Part shown: piece after piece, positions 50,336 through 59,608 of the stretch
Layout: each line of letters starts with the position of its first letter
Numbering within the stretch: position 1 is the first letter of the stretch
Assembly: GCA_023436885.1 (NCBI GenBank)
Contig: JAEZHI010000007.1
Location: 1-64,000 of the forward strand
Direction of reading: 5' to 3'
DNA: 64,000 nt
Source: Pseudomonadota bacterium
GTDB taxonomy: Bacteria > Pseudomonadota > Alphaproteobacteria > Rhizobiales > Pleomorphomonadaceae
Notes under the pieces: generated by a model
The model's input: the letters and a program-made list of their open reading frames with translations, nothing else
Databases searched by the model: none
Told to the model about the DNA's origin: nothing
Position numbers and translations under genes: made by a program

Positions 50336-51043
50336 ATGCGGTCCCTTCTTCTAGCCCCCATTGCCGTCATGATGCTGGCTTTGCCGGCCGTCGCTGGCGA
50401 TATCGAACCACGCCTGACGCTGCCGGCCGGAGACCGTGCGATAGCCCTCACGTTCGATGCTTGTTCCGGTGCAGTCGACAACCGCATTCTCGACGAACTG
50501 ATTGCCGATCGGGTGCCGGCGACAATCTTCGTTACTCACCGGTGGCTGAGGCGCAATGCGGCAACCGTAGCCGTGCTTCTTGCCAACTCCGACCTGTTCG
50601 AAATCGAAAATCACGGTGAGAACCACATACCGGCGATTACCGACCAGCCAACGGTCTTCGGCCTGCCAACGGCTGGATCGCTTACGGCTGTCTCGCAGGA
50701 AGTCCAAGGTGGCGCCGCGGCAGTGACAACGACTTTTGGCCGGACGCCGTTGTGGTATCGCGATGCGTCAGCTCGCTATAGCCGCGACGCCGTCGACCTC
50801 ATTGGCAATCTTGGATATCGGATCGCGGGCTATTCGCTCAATGCCGACGTTGGCGCGTCACTGCCTGAAACCAGTGTTATGAAGCGCATAGCCGCAGCGA
50901 AGCCTGGCGACGTCATTATAGCCCATATCAACCATCCGGAACGCCCAGCCGGTGCCGGCGTTGCCGATGGCATCCGAGCGCTCGTCGCCAAAGGCGTTCG
51001 CTTCCAGCGTCTCGATACAGCTTTCCCGTTGCCGACGGGTTGA
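50336..51043 (+). CDS. Secreted polysaccharide deacetylase (NodB homology domain)
   Basis: A 235-aa protein with a signal peptide (LLLAPIAVMMLALPAVAG). The NodB fold is shown by IALTFDACSGAVDNRILDEL (motif 1, with the second Asp of the usual TFDD replaced), ATIFVTHRWL, and FEIENHGENH (motif 2 metal histidines); WYRDASARYSRDAVDLIGNLGYRIAGYSLNADVG and DVIIAHINHPE complete the site. It would remove N- or O-acetyl groups from a cell-wall or surface glycan in the periplasm. It does not seem part of a larger operon. Confidence 0.88.
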   Translation: MRSLLLAPIAVMMLALPAVAGDIEPRLTLPAGDRAIALTFDACSGAVDNRILDELIADRVPATIFVTHRWLRRNAATVAVLLANSDLFEIENHGENHIPAITDQPTVFGLPTAGSLTAVSQEVQGGAAAVTTTFGRTPLWYRDASARYSRDAVDLIGNLGYRIAGYSLNADVGASLPETSVMKRIAAAKPGDVIIAHINHPERPAGAGVADGIRALVAKGVRFQRLDTAFPLPTG

Positions 51044-51056
51044 GATGGAGCGGCGG

Positions 51057-51380
51057 CTAAAGCGAGCCGAAATCGCCCTTGATCGATGGATCTACGGATT
51101 GGCTAGGCCCCGCGATAGCGGTCGGTTGATATTTTGAGGCGACAAAGGTCCCGCAAGCGACCGTCAGCCCTGCACCATCGGCTAGATCGAGATCAACACT
51201 GCGGTTCGGCCCAACGTCAAGCTGCGACCACAGTGACGAGCCGTCGTCAGCGCCGAGGCCCACCAAACATGCCTCTGGCGAGGCACCCGGACCAACCTCG
51301 ACAGCACTGGCGGAGTTGAGCGATATGCAGATGGCACCAACGGCTGGTAGCAAAGCCAACAGACTGAATTTGCGCAGCAT
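51057..51380 (-). CDS. Small secreted protein of unknown function
   Basis: A 107-aa protein with a signal peptide (LLALLPAVGAICISLNSASA) and a mature part of about 80 residues with two cysteines (PEACLVGL and TVACGTFV) that could form a disulfide. No family recognised. It is convergent with the deacetylase gene (13-bp gap). Confidence 0.55.
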   Translation of the reverse strand: MLRKFSLLALLPAVGAICISLNSASAVEVGPGASPEACLVGLGADDGSSLWSQLDVGPNRSVDLDLADGAGLTVACGTFVASKYQPTAIAGPSQSVDPSIKGDFGSL

Positions 51381-51489
51381 GTCCGTCCTCCAGATGGAAG
51401 ATGCGCCGCATGAGTCGGATCTTAGCGGCCTTTGAAAGCCTCAACGCGGAATCTGAAAAAGGGTTGCAGCAAGCCGGCAAAATAGGCCG

Positions 51490-51990
51490 TCAGGAAGCCG
51501 CCTTCTCCCCAGGCTTGGCCTGCCAGATGTTCTGGCGATTGCGGATCTCACGCGGTGCCGGACCAAAGTAAGTCGGGGTCTTGACGAAATCACGCGGCGC
51601 CAACACCACGGACTGGATGCGTTGATACAGCGACTTGGCGGAAATGGGCTTGCACAGCAACTCGTGGATGCCCAGGCGCCTCGCCTCGATGATGCGGCTG
51701 CGTTCCGTATGGCCGGTGACCATAATGATCGGAATATAGGCGAAAGGGTTCGAGGGCACGCGGATCATGCGGACCATGTCGGCCCCGTCGAGGATGGGCA
51801 TCACCCAATCAAGAATGAGAATATCCGGATTGGCACGGTCCATCGCTTCAAGGCCCGAAGCTCCGTCTTCGGCTTCCACGATGCGGCGTGCGCCGAAGCC
51901 TTGCAGCATCGTGCGTAGGATCGTGCGCATGTAGGCGCTATCTTCCACGACCAAGAAGGTCAGGGATGACAGATCAAGCTGCACCGGCAT
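51490..51990 (-). CDS. Single-domain response regulator (CheY-like) with short C-terminal tail
   Basis: A 166-aa protein. The receiver domain (about 8-130) has VVEDSAYMRTILRTML (acidic pair E-D), the phospho-acceptor Asp in ILILDWVMPILDG, the Thr in MVTGH and the Lys in LLCKPI. About 35 residues (TPTYFGPAPREIRNRQNI...) follow without an output domain; a similar R-R/F-G-P-x-R-R tail occurs in alphaproteobacterial CheY-like proteins. AGGAGG lies upstream of the ATG at 51990. Probably a motility or chemotaxis output or phosphate sink. Confidence 0.88.
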   Translation of the reverse strand: MPVQLDLSSLTFLVVEDSAYMRTILRTMLQGFGARRIVEAEDGASGLEAMDRANPDILILDWVMPILDGADMVRMIRVPSNPFAYIPIIMVTGHTERSRIIEARRLGIHELLCKPISAKSLYQRIQSVVLAPRDFVKTPTYFGPAPREIRNRQNIWQAKPGEKAAS

Positions 51991-52425
51991 ACTCCTTCGC
52001 TTTCCTCCTAACAGTCAAAGGTGAAAAAGCGGTTAGGCGTTACCGTCTATCGACCGGCAGCACTCATTTTCGGTCAAAGGTGACTTGGCTTTGACTGACT
52101 TCCGGCCGTTACATTTTTGGATGGCGGCTCCCCCATGAAACTGCTTGAGACTTGGCCAGCTCCGTGCTTTAGTTTCAGGCAGATGCGTCGGGTTTTTGGA
52201 CCCTTTCAAAAGCTGTGACCACGCAAAGACATCGGGGCATCCCTCGTCTTTTCGCCGAAACCATTGATCAAGACTATGTATGGTTTGATCGTGATCAATG
52301 GCGGTGCGCGGCAATGTGCGTAGGTTATCGTAGGTGGAAAGACGACGGACCGTCGGGCCGAAGCAGGACGATCCGTTCACGGACAGGCGCCTAGGCTGCC
52401 GGGTGCCGGAGGGATTGGATCGATC
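51991..52425. promoter_or_regulatory. hemA upstream region
   Basis: A 435-bp gap between the divergent receiver gene and hemA. Its clear element is the FNR/FixK box at 52285-52298. A GATCAA-rich segment (52262-52275) precedes it. Nothing else was recognised. Confidence 0.55.
52285..52298. promoter_or_regulatory. FNR/FixK box upstream of hemA
   Basis: TTGATCGTGATCAA is a perfect match to TTGAT-N4-ATCAA, 128 bases before the hemA start. This predicts oxygen-dependent hemA control, as known for FnrL in Rhodobacter. Confidence 0.85.
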
Positions 52426-53697
52426 ATGAATTATGATGCGGTGTTCGAGAGTGCCGTCCAAGCGCTACAGGACGAGAAGCGCTATCGCGTCTTCGCGGAA
52501 CTGGAGCGGATGGCGGGGCGGTTTCCGACGGCTCTCTGGCACCAAGGCGGCGGAACGCGCGAGATCACCGTTTGGTGTTCCAACGACTATCTTGGCATGG
52601 GCCAACATCCCAAGGTGATCGGCGCCATGACGGCCGCCGCCGAGGCGATGGGCGCCGGTGCCGGCGGCACCCGCAATATCTCCGGAACGAACCATCCGCT
52701 GGTCCAGCTCGAGAACGAGCTGGCTGACCTGCACGGCAAGGAAGCTGCGTTGGTCTTCACATCGGGCTATGTTTCCAACGAGGCGGCGATTTCGACGATC
52801 GCCAAGCTGCTGCCCAACTGTCTGATCCTTTCGGATGCCCTCAACCACGCCTCGATGATCCATGGTGTGCGGTCGTCTGGCGTTTCCAAGCAGATCTGGC
52901 GGCACAACGACCTCAACCATCTCGAAGAGCTGCTGATCGCCGCCGGTCCCGACCGTGCAAAACTGATCGTCTTCGAAAGTGTCTACTCAATGGACGGCGA
53001 CATCGCTCCGATCGAGAAGATCGCCGATCTCGCCGACAAGTATAACGCCTTCACCTACATCGATGAGGTGCACGCCGTTGGCATGTATGGCGACCGTGGC
53101 GCCGGTATCTGCGAGCGCGAAGGCGTCATGGACCGCATCGATGTGATCGAAGGCACGCTCGCCAAGGGCTTCGGCGTGATGGGCGGCTACATCACAGGCA
53201 AGAAGTCGCTTGTTGACGCCGTGCGCTCCTATGCGCCTGGCTTCATCTTCACGACGGCGCTGCCCCCGGGGCTTTGTGCCGCTGCCACCGCTTCAATCCG
53301 CCACCTCAAGGAAAGTCGGATTGAGCGCGAGGCGCATCAGCAGCAGGCTGCACGGACCAAGGCAGTGCTCCGTGCCGCAGGTCTGCCGGTCATGCCTTCC
53401 GTCACCCACATCGTACCGGTGCTGGTCGGCAACCCGGATCTCTGCAAGAAGGCCACCGACATCCTTCTGGAAAAGCACGGCATCTATATTCAGCCGATCA
53501 ACTACCCGACGGTTCCGCGCGGCACCGAGCGCCTCCGGATCACACCCACGCCGTTCCACAACGACGCTGTAATCGACCATTTGCGCGACGCTTTGGTCGA
53601 TGTGTGGGAAACGCTCAGCCTGCCCTTCTCCGAACCTAGTGTGCCTGAAGTCGAGAAGACCGTCCGTCAGCAGATCTTCAGTGCCGCTGGCGGCTGA
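52426..53697 (+). CDS. hemA: 5-aminolevulinate synthase
   Basis: A 423-aa PLP enzyme that condenses glycine and succinyl-CoA (Shemin pathway), typical of Alphaproteobacteria. CSNDYLGMGQHP, GAGAGGTRNISGTNHPLVQLE, YIDEVHAVGMYG and the PLP lysine in GTLAKGFGVMGGY are all present. Start ATG 52426. It supplies heme for the cbb3 oxidase genes that follow on the opposite strand. It ends in a strong terminator. Confidence 0.96.
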   Translation: MNYDAVFESAVQALQDEKRYRVFAELERMAGRFPTALWHQGGGTREITVWCSNDYLGMGQHPKVIGAMTAAAEAMGAGAGGTRNISGTNHPLVQLENELADLHGKEAALVFTSGYVSNEAAISTIAKLLPNCLILSDALNHASMIHGVRSSGVSKQIWRHNDLNHLEELLIAAGPDRAKLIVFESVYSMDGDIAPIEKIADLADKYNAFTYIDEVHAVGMYGDRGAGICEREGVMDRIDVIEGTLAKGFGVMGGYITGKKSLVDAVRSYAPGFIFTTALPPGLCAAATASIRHLKESRIEREAHQQQAARTKAVLRAAGLPVMPSVTHIVPVLVGNPDLCKKATDILLEKHGIYIQPINYPTVPRGTERLRITPTPFHNDAVIDHLRDALVDVWETLSLPFSEPSVPEVEKTVRQQIFSAAGG

Positions 53698-53722
53698 AGC
53701 CTGAAAACGCCGTAGACGATTG

Positions 53723-53750
53723 ACGGGACCGGTGGTGACGCCGGTCCCGT
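53723..53750 (+). terminator. hemA terminator
   Basis: ACGGGACCGG at 53723-53732 pairs perfectly with CCGGTCCCGT at 53741-53750, followed by TTTCG. Confidence 0.8.
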
Positions 53751-53794
53751 TTTCGTTCCAGGCTTGCGCTGTTTGTTGGAGCTATCCTCGCTGC

Positions 53795-54010
53795 TCAGGC
53801 CCTGCGACGTTCTTCGCCCTCGGGTACGCGACCACGGGCCGCATCCAGACCGTCGTCCGACACGTCCTTGATGTCGTCATCTTCGAGGATGCGCCAGGCC
53901 GCGCCCTCGAGATCCTCATACTGGCCCGTTTTCAGCGACCACATGAAACCGGCAAGGCCAAGAAGGCCGAGGAGCAAGGCAGCGGGAACAAGGAAGACAA
54001 GAACACTCAT
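53795..54010 (-). CDS. ccoS: cbb3 oxidase maturation protein CcoS/FixS
   Basis: A 71-aa membrane protein with one helix (LVFLVPAALLLGLLGLAGFMW) followed by SLKTGQYEDLEGAAWRILEDDD, the CcoS signature. It is needed for metal and heme insertion into cbb3 oxidase. ATG at 54010 overlaps the ccoI stop by 4 bases. Last gene of fixGHIS. Confidence 0.93.
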   Translation of the reverse strand: MSVLVFLVPAALLLGLLGLAGFMWSLKTGQYEDLEGAAWRILEDDDIKDVSDDGLDAARGRVPEGEERRRA

Positions 54011-56307
54011 GCCGGCTCCTTTGCCAGTTCCTCGCGAGCCGCCGCAACGGCTGCCGGGGGACGTTCCGCTGGCGGCGCCGCAACACGCCGAAGGCGCAGG
54101 GCGTTCAACGTGACGATCAGGGAGGAGCCGGACATGGCCGCTGCGGCAATCAACGGGGTGACGTAGCCCAATACGGCGATAGGCACGGCAATGAGATTGT
54201 AAATCACCGCCGTCCATAGATTCTGTTTCATCAGCCGATAGGCGGCACGCGACACTTCGATCGCCGTGACCACGGGTTTCAGACCACCGCCAAGGAAGAC
54301 GGCATCCGACGCCGCTTGCGCCAGATGCGCTGCGGATACCGGTGATAGTGACACATAAGCTGCGGCGAGCGAGGGCGCGTCGTTGAGACCATCGCCAACC
54401 ATCAAGACCCGCCGCCCCTCAGCCTTGAGCGCATCGAGCCGGGCGATCTTGCCGGCCGGATCGACTTCCGCCTGCCACTCGGAAACGCCGAGTTGCTCCG
54501 CTACCGTGGCGACAGCGGCCTCGCGGTCGCCCGAGAGGATCAGAATGCGATGACCTTGGGCGCGAAGCTCTGTGACGACTTCAAGCGCGTCCGCCTTCAA
54601 ACGCTGGGCAAAGGCGAAAATTGCTACGCGCTGCCCATCGGAAAAGGCGATCAGTGACGCATCGGGATAGGCGTCACGCACCGGATCGGCGACATCATCG
54701 CTAATGCTGCAGAAAGAAAGAGAACCTAGCCTCAGCGTCCGGCCTGCCAGGTCAGCCACGACGCCTTCGCCCGTCACTTCCCGAGAATCTTCGAGCGTAC
54801 CGGTCGCACCGGACGCACGCGCCAAAGCCTCGGCAAGCGGGTGGTGGCTTGAGCGAGCCAGGCGACCAGCAAGTTCCAGCACATCATTGGACACATCGGC
54901 TCGGTTGGCCAACAGTGGTTCCGGACTGGTCAACGTACCCGTCTTGTCGAACACAATGGTATCAATGCGAGCGAGACGCTCGATCGCATCGCCTGCGTTC
55001 AGCAGAATACCGTTGCGGAAGAAACGTCCGGCAGCGGTCACCTGAACGGCAGGAACTGCGAGTGCCAAGGCGCAAGGACAAGTGATGATCAGAACGGCGA
55101 TGGCGTTGATCAGTGCTGTGTGCCAGCCGGCACCAGCAATGAGCCAACCGGTGGCAGTCAGAAGCGCGGAGGAGTGGACGACCGGCGCGTAAGCACGCGC
55201 CGCGCGGTCCGCCAACCTGAGCGTGCCGGATTTCGCCGATTGCGCCTCACCGATCAACCGCTCGATCTCGGCCATCAGCGTCCCTTCGACCGCCGCTGTC
55301 ACGACTACGGTCAGGAGACCCGGGCCGTTCAGGGTTCCGGCGTGCACGATGTCACCCGGAGCAACCGGCACCGGCAGCGTTTCGCCGGTCACGAGACTGC
55401 GGTCGACATCGGACCGGCCAGACAGGATCTCACCGTCTACCGGCACCCGTTCACCAGGACGCACCACCACGATGTCTCCAGGGCGGACGGCGCTGAGGGG
55501 CACGCGCACAAGCTCGCCCTGCTCGTCGCGCTTTAGCGCCGAGTCGGCGCGTAGCGTCGCGAGCGTCTCTGCCTCAACGGCCGTGCGCCGGCGCATGTTC
55601 TCGTCCAAGAAGCGGCCCAGGAGCAGAAAGAACAGCAACATGAGGGCACTGTCGAAATAGGCCTCAAGCGCATGTGTCAGCGTGTTGTAGATGGATAGCC
55701 CCATCGCAAGGCAAACGCCGATCGAGATGGGCACATCCATGTTGAGCGATCGCCTGCGTATGGCGACAAATGCGCTACGGAAGAACGGCCGGGCGGCATA
55801 GGCAACCGTAGGGAGTGCGATGAGGGCACTCATGAAGTGGAAGAAGTCGCGTGTCTCGGGCGTTATGTCCGTGACATTGCCGGACCAGACCGACACCGAC
55901 ATCAACATCACATTCATGGCGCCGAAGCCAGCAACGCCCATGCATTTCAGGAGTTCACGGGCTTCAGCGGAACGATTGTCGCGCCGCGTGGCGGGATCGA
56001 AAGGCTGTGCGGGGTAACCGATGGCCGCCATCCGCTCAAGCACGGCATCGGGGGTCACCCTATCGGGTGAAAAGACAACGGACGTCCGACGGTTGCTGAC
56101 ATTCACCCGTGCACTGACTATGCCCGGAAGTCGGCGTAGGCCGCGTTCGATGTCGGTGAGACAGGCAGCGCAGGTTATGCCATCGACGGCCAGTTCGATG
56201 CGGCGAGCGCCGTCGCGATCGGCTACCGTGTAGGCATCCCAGTCATGGCCGATCGCCTGTTCTCCGGGTCCACTTTCGATCGGACCGACATCCACCGCTA
56301 TGTTCAC
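54007..56307 (-). CDS. ccoI: Copper-exporting-type P1B ATPase CcoI/FixI
   Basis: A 766-aa heavy-metal ATPase that delivers copper for cbb3 oxidase. It has a metal-binding domain with GITCAAC (about 43-49), membrane helices, the CPC translocation motif (ITCPCALALAVPA), the phosphorylation motif DKTGTLTS, the HP motif (SSHHPLAEAL) and the GDGLND hinge. The start is GTG at 56307 with AGGGGAGG upstream; the N terminus is extended by about 35 residues ahead of the metal domain, usual for FixI. Confidence 0.95.
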   Translation of the reverse strand: MNIAVDVGPIESGPGEQAIGHDWDAYTVADRDGARRIELAVDGITCAACLTDIERGLRRLPGIVSARVNVSNRRTSVVFSPDRVTPDAVLERMAAIGYPAQPFDPATRRDNRSAEARELLKCMGVAGFGAMNVMLMSVSVWSGNVTDITPETRDFFHFMSALIALPTVAYAARPFFRSAFVAIRRRSLNMDVPISIGVCLAMGLSIYNTLTHALEAYFDSALMLLFFLLLGRFLDENMRRRTAVEAETLATLRADSALKRDEQGELVRVPLSAVRPGDIVVVRPGERVPVDGEILSGRSDVDRSLVTGETLPVPVAPGDIVHAGTLNGPGLLTVVVTAAVEGTLMAEIERLIGEAQSAKSGTLRLADRAARAYAPVVHSSALLTATGWLIAGAGWHTALINAIAVLIITCPCALALAVPAVQVTAAGRFFRNGILLNAGDAIERLARIDTIVFDKTGTLTSPEPLLANRADVSNDVLELAGRLARSSHHPLAEALARASGATGTLEDSREVTGEGVVADLAGRTLRLGSLSFCSISDDVADPVRDAYPDASLIAFSDGQRVAIFAFAQRLKADALEVVTELRAQGHRILILSGDREAAVATVAEQLGVSEWQAEVDPAGKIARLDALKAEGRRVLMVGDGLNDAPSLAAAYVSLSPVSAAHLAQAASDAVFLGGGLKPVVTAIEVSRAAYRLMKQNLWTAVIYNLIAVPIAVLGYVTPLIAAAAMSGSSLIVTLNALRLRRVAAPPAERPPAAVAAAREELAKEPA

Positions 56308-56321
56308 GGCCTCCCCTTTCG

Positions 56322-56831
56322 TCAGCGGACGAGGCGGAGCTGATTGCGGCTCAGGAAAAGCCGCTCGCTGCCCTTATAGGCCTCGATGGTCAGATCCCAC
56401 ATGCCATCTTTGACGTTCGGCATTATGGCCCGATAAGTACCGCTCCCAACCTCAGGCAAGCTGGCGGCATGGTCATGGTCAGGATCGACGGCGTGGATCA
56501 GCCGGACACGCACGTCGAGGCCGTGGAGGTCCACTCCGGCCTTGTCGCGGAACTGGATCTCGACGGTAGCATCATTGCCGGCAGGACGAACGGTGGCGTC
56601 CACCTTCCAGGCACGTTCTGCCTGTTCCTTGCCGGCCTGTACTTCTGCTTCGAACTCCTGCCCCGCCTTGTAGCTCGATTCCACCTCGAGGCCGGGAAAG
56701 GTCGATTCCGCGAAGTAAATGAACGCACCGTTGGCCGCGAAGATCACCCCGAAAAAGGCAATCAACCAGACGAGTACGACACGTCCGGTCAGCGGTCGCC
56801 CACGAGTTGCCTGCTGGCTGGTCGCAGTCAT
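56322..56831 (-). CDS. ccoH: cbb3 oxidase assembly protein CcoH/FixH
   Basis: A 169-aa membrane-anchored protein: one N-terminal helix (VVLVWLIAFFGVIFAANGAFIYFA) and a periplasmic FixH domain (YKAGQEFEAEVQAGKEQ, LHGLDVRVRLIHAVDPDHDH, GMWDLTIEAYKGSERLFLSR). ATG at 56831 has AAGGAG eight bases upstream, so it was preferred over an in-frame start ten codons earlier. It lies between ccoG and ccoI. Confidence 0.93.
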   Translation of the reverse strand: MTATSQQATRGRPLTGRVVLVWLIAFFGVIFAANGAFIYFAESTFPGLEVESSYKAGQEFEAEVQAGKEQAERAWKVDATVRPAGNDATVEIQFRDKAGVDLHGLDVRVRLIHAVDPDHDHAASLPEVGSGTYRAIMPNVKDGMWDLTIEAYKGSERLFLSRNQLRLVR

Positions 56832-56918
56832 TCGGTTACGCTCCTTGTTGGTCCGGACCAAGCATCCGCCTTTTGCGACGAGTTCGCAACCACGGCAGGG
56901 TCATTCCTGCGCTTCTGC

Positions 56919-58376
56919 TCAGTTTGGCGCGCCAGCCGCCTTGAAGAAGTCGGCTGCCGATGCCTTCTCGCCATTTTCGGTATCGACGATGTAGAATTCA
57001 ATCGGCGTCGACTCGGGCAGCGCAACGCCACCGGGCACCATCACCAGAACGCGCAGCTCCCTGGTCGTATCGGCCGGCACATCGACCACCGGCTTTCCTG
57101 CCGCCGATGCTACACCTTGAGCTTCGACAGTAAAGCCTTCGGGCAGACCGGACACGGTCAGCGCAAAGTGCCGTTCCTGGGGACGCTTGTTGATCAAGCG
57201 AACGGTGTAGCCGTTACGCGTACCGCCGTCGGAAAGGTTTACATAGAGCGGGTTACGGTCGTGCAAAACGTTGACGCCCTGGAACGCGCGGGTCGCGAGC
57301 GTATAGCCCATCAATCCGCCTATGGCGACGATGAGCGCGGCATAAAGCACGGTGCGCGGGCGCACGATGCGATAGATCGGCGGTTTGCCTTCGCTGCGGC
57401 GCTCCATGTTCATGTCGGTGTCGTAGCCGATCAGCCCTGGTTCGCGGCCAACCTTCTTCATCACCGTGTCGCAGGCATCAATGCAAAGACCACATTGAAT
57501 GCAGCCGAGCTGCAGGCCTTCGCGAATATCGATCCCCGTCGGGCAAGCGTGAACACAGGCCTTGCAGTCGATGCAATCGCCAACCGCGGCGCCTTCCGCC
57601 TTCGCCGCGGCGCCATGCTTCACAGACATGCGGGGTTCGCCCCGGTCAACCCGATAGGTGACGTTAAGCGCCCATTCATCGGTAAGTGCCGCCTGGATAC
57701 GGGGCCAGGGGCACATGTAGAGACAAACCTGCTCGCGCATGAAGCCAGCCAGCGAATAGGTCGTGAAAGTCAACATGCCGATCCAGAGATAGACGATCGG
57801 CGCGGCGTTGCCCGTGACAACTTGCCGGATGATTGTCGGAGCATCGCCGAAATAGAGCACCCAAGCCCCGCCCGTCCCTACCGCGATCAGCAGCCAGACA
57901 ATGTGCTTTCCGCCCTTGCGAAGGAACTTTTCTGCGCTCATTGGTGCGCGATCCATGACGATGCGATCGCGGCGATCCCCCTCGAACCATCTCTCGACGG
58001 CAAAGTACAGGTCGGTCCAGACCGTCTGGGGGCAAAGGTAGCCACACCAGACACGGCCAGCGACTGCATTCATCAGGAAGAGCAAAATGGAGGCGAGGAC
58101 CAGAATGCCCGTGAGATAATAGACCTCCTGCGGCCAGATCTCGACGCCGAAGAAATAAGCCTTGCGACCTGCCATATCTATCAGAACGGCCTGGCCCGGC
58201 GCGTTAGGACCACGATCCCAACGGATGAAGGGAAGAAAATAATAGATGCCAAGCGTGATGATCAGCACAGACCACTTGATGGTCCTGAGACGACCGCTTA
58301 CCGCCGCCGGATAGTTCTTTTTGGCGGCCTCATAGTAGCTCTCGTGTTCGTTCGTAACGTTCTCGTCGGCCTGCAT
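56919..58376 (-). CDS. ccoG: cbb3 oxidase accessory iron-sulfur protein CcoG/FixG (RdxA)
   Basis: A 485-aa membrane protein with several helices, a CGYLCPQTVW motif, MCPWPRIQ, and a cytoplasmic 2[4Fe-4S] ferredoxin region CIDCKACVHACPTGIDIREG ... CIQCGLCIDACDT, followed by a C-terminal immunoglobulin-like periplasmic domain. CcoG reduces copper for cbb3 assembly. First gene of the fixGHIS operon. No FNR box was found in its 197-bp upstream gap. Confidence 0.95.
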   Translation of the reverse strand: MQADENVTNEHESYYEAAKKNYPAAVSGRLRTIKWSVLIITLGIYYFLPFIRWDRGPNAPGQAVLIDMAGRKAYFFGVEIWPQEVYYLTGILVLASILLFLMNAVAGRVWCGYLCPQTVWTDLYFAVERWFEGDRRDRIVMDRAPMSAEKFLRKGGKHIVWLLIAVGTGGAWVLYFGDAPTIIRQVVTGNAAPIVYLWIGMLTFTTYSLAGFMREQVCLYMCPWPRIQAALTDEWALNVTYRVDRGEPRMSVKHGAAAKAEGAAVGDCIDCKACVHACPTGIDIREGLQLGCIQCGLCIDACDTVMKKVGREPGLIGYDTDMNMERRSEGKPPIYRIVRPRTVLYAALIVAIGGLMGYTLATRAFQGVNVLHDRNPLYVNLSDGGTRNGYTVRLINKRPQERHFALTVSGLPEGFTVEAQGVASAAGKPVVDVPADTTRELRVLVMVPGGVALPESTPIEFYIVDTENGEKASAADFFKAAGAPN

Positions 58377-58525
58377 GTTGCCTTCGTCTCCCAGGGGGAC
58401 CGCTCGCCTGTCAGCGGCCGACTATGTAAGCAATTGCATATATTATTAGCACATTAGCATGAAAAAACCGAAGACAAACCGCGAATTACGCATGATCCGC
58501 ATGCCATAACTGGCTCGGTAGCAAA

Positions 58526-58550
58526 CGACGGCGGGTTTTGCCCGCCGTCG
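58526..58550. terminator. Terminator of fixNOQP operon
   Basis: CGACGGCGGG at 58526-58535 pairs perfectly with CCCGCCGTCG at 58541-58550 around TTTTG. On the minus strand TTTGC follows; on the plus strand CTTTGTTCTT follows. It lies 24 bases after the ccoP stop. Confidence 0.85.
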
Positions 58551-58573
58551 CTTTGTTCTTCTTGGAGCGTAGC

Positions 58574-59440
58574 TTAGGTACCGCCGCCAAGGTCGTGGAC
58601 ATAGATTGCCAGTGACTTTATGGTCACCGGATCAAGCTTGCCTCCCCAGGTAGGCATCACGCCGCGATGGGCGTGGGTGATCGTATTGATCACCGAAACC
58701 TCGTCGCCACCATAGAGCCATATCTTGTCCGTGAGGTTGGGAGCGCCCAGCTCGTGGCTACCTTTGGCATCCTCGCCATGGCAGCTGGTGCAGTTCTCGG
58801 CAAAGATCTGCTTGCCAGCGGCAACGTCCGCCCCCTTGACCGAGTTGCCGGACAGCGACAGCACGAAGCCGGCGACATTGCGGATCTGCTTGGCGTCCAG
58901 CAGCCCATCGTCGCCGAAGCGCGGCATGTCGTTCATGCGCGTATCAGGGCTGGTCGAGCGGATACCAACGGTGATGGTGTGCTCGATATCGGTCAGCGTG
59001 CCACCCCACAGCCAGTCATCGTCCTGCAGATTGGGATAGCCCTTTGAGCCGGTAGCGCCCGCCCCATGGCAAGGGGCGCAATTGTCGCCGAAGGCGGCGC
59101 GTCCCTGAGCCATGGCGAATTCCAGCATCTTCGGATCGTTCTTGATCTCGTCGAGGCTGGCCTTGGCGAGACCCTGGCCAACTTCCGCACGGGCGGCCTT
59201 GCCCGCTTCCGCATCGGCAAGCGCCGAAGCGCGCTGCGAATGACCAAGGAAGCCCTTGGTATAGCCGGAGACAAGCGGCACTGCCGGATAGACGAAAACG
59301 TAACCGACCGCGAAAACGATGGTCGCATAGAACACCCACAGCCACCAGCGCGGCAGCGGGTTATTCAGTTCCTTGATCCCGTCCCACTCGTGGCCGGTGG
59401 TCGACACGCCTGTGACCTTGTCGATTTCCTGATGAGCCAT
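58574..59440 (-). CDS. ccoP: cbb3 cytochrome c oxidase subunit III, diheme CcoP/FixP
   Basis: A 288-aa membrane-anchored c-type cytochrome. One helix near 33-53 (WWLWVFYATIVFAVGYVFVYP) is followed by two cytochrome c domains with heme sites CAPCH and CTSCH and axial-ligand regions around the Met residues in DTRMNDMPRFG and RGVMPTWGG. It passes electrons to CcoO and CcoN. Start ATG 59440, 3 bases after the ccoQ stop. Confidence 0.95.
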   Translation of the reverse strand: MAHQEIDKVTGVSTTGHEWDGIKELNNPLPRWWLWVFYATIVFAVGYVFVYPAVPLVSGYTKGFLGHSQRASALADAEAGKAARAEVGQGLAKASLDEIKNDPKMLEFAMAQGRAAFGDNCAPCHGAGATGSKGYPNLQDDDWLWGGTLTDIEHTITVGIRSTSPDTRMNDMPRFGDDGLLDAKQIRNVAGFVLSLSGNSVKGADVAAGKQIFAENCTSCHGEDAKGSHELGAPNLTDKIWLYGGDEVSVINTITHAHRGVMPTWGGKLDPVTIKSLAIYVHDLGGGT

Positions 59441-59443
59441 GGC

Positions 59444-59599
59444 TCAATCCTCCTCAAGCGGGATCTGCGCGGCGTGGTCGAACTTCGACTTGTTCTTCGG
59501 CCAGAGTGCGTAGATGCAAATGGCCGAGAAAATCACGACGAAATATACAAGCCCGCTCTGTTGGGCAAAGATGGCAACCTGTTCGTAGCTGAAGTCCAT
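59444..59599 (-). CDS. ccoQ: cbb3 oxidase subunit CcoQ/FixQ
   Basis: A 51-aa protein, too short for many ORF cut-offs: MDFSYEQVAIFAQQ, one membrane helix (SGLVYFVVIFSAICIYALWP) and a charged tail ending PLEED. This is the FixQ pattern; it stabilises the cbb3 complex. It sits between ccoO and ccoP with 9- and 3-base gaps. Confidence 0.93.
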   Translation of the reverse strand: MDFSYEQVAIFAQQSGLVYFVVIFSAICIYALWPKNKSKFDHAAQIPLEED

Positions 59600-59608
59600 G
59601 GCTTCACC

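Noticed and set aside
56469..58457. 662-codon plus-strand frame opposite ccoG/ccoH
   Set aside because: Antisense to certain genes; His/Asp/Arg-rich nonsense sequence.
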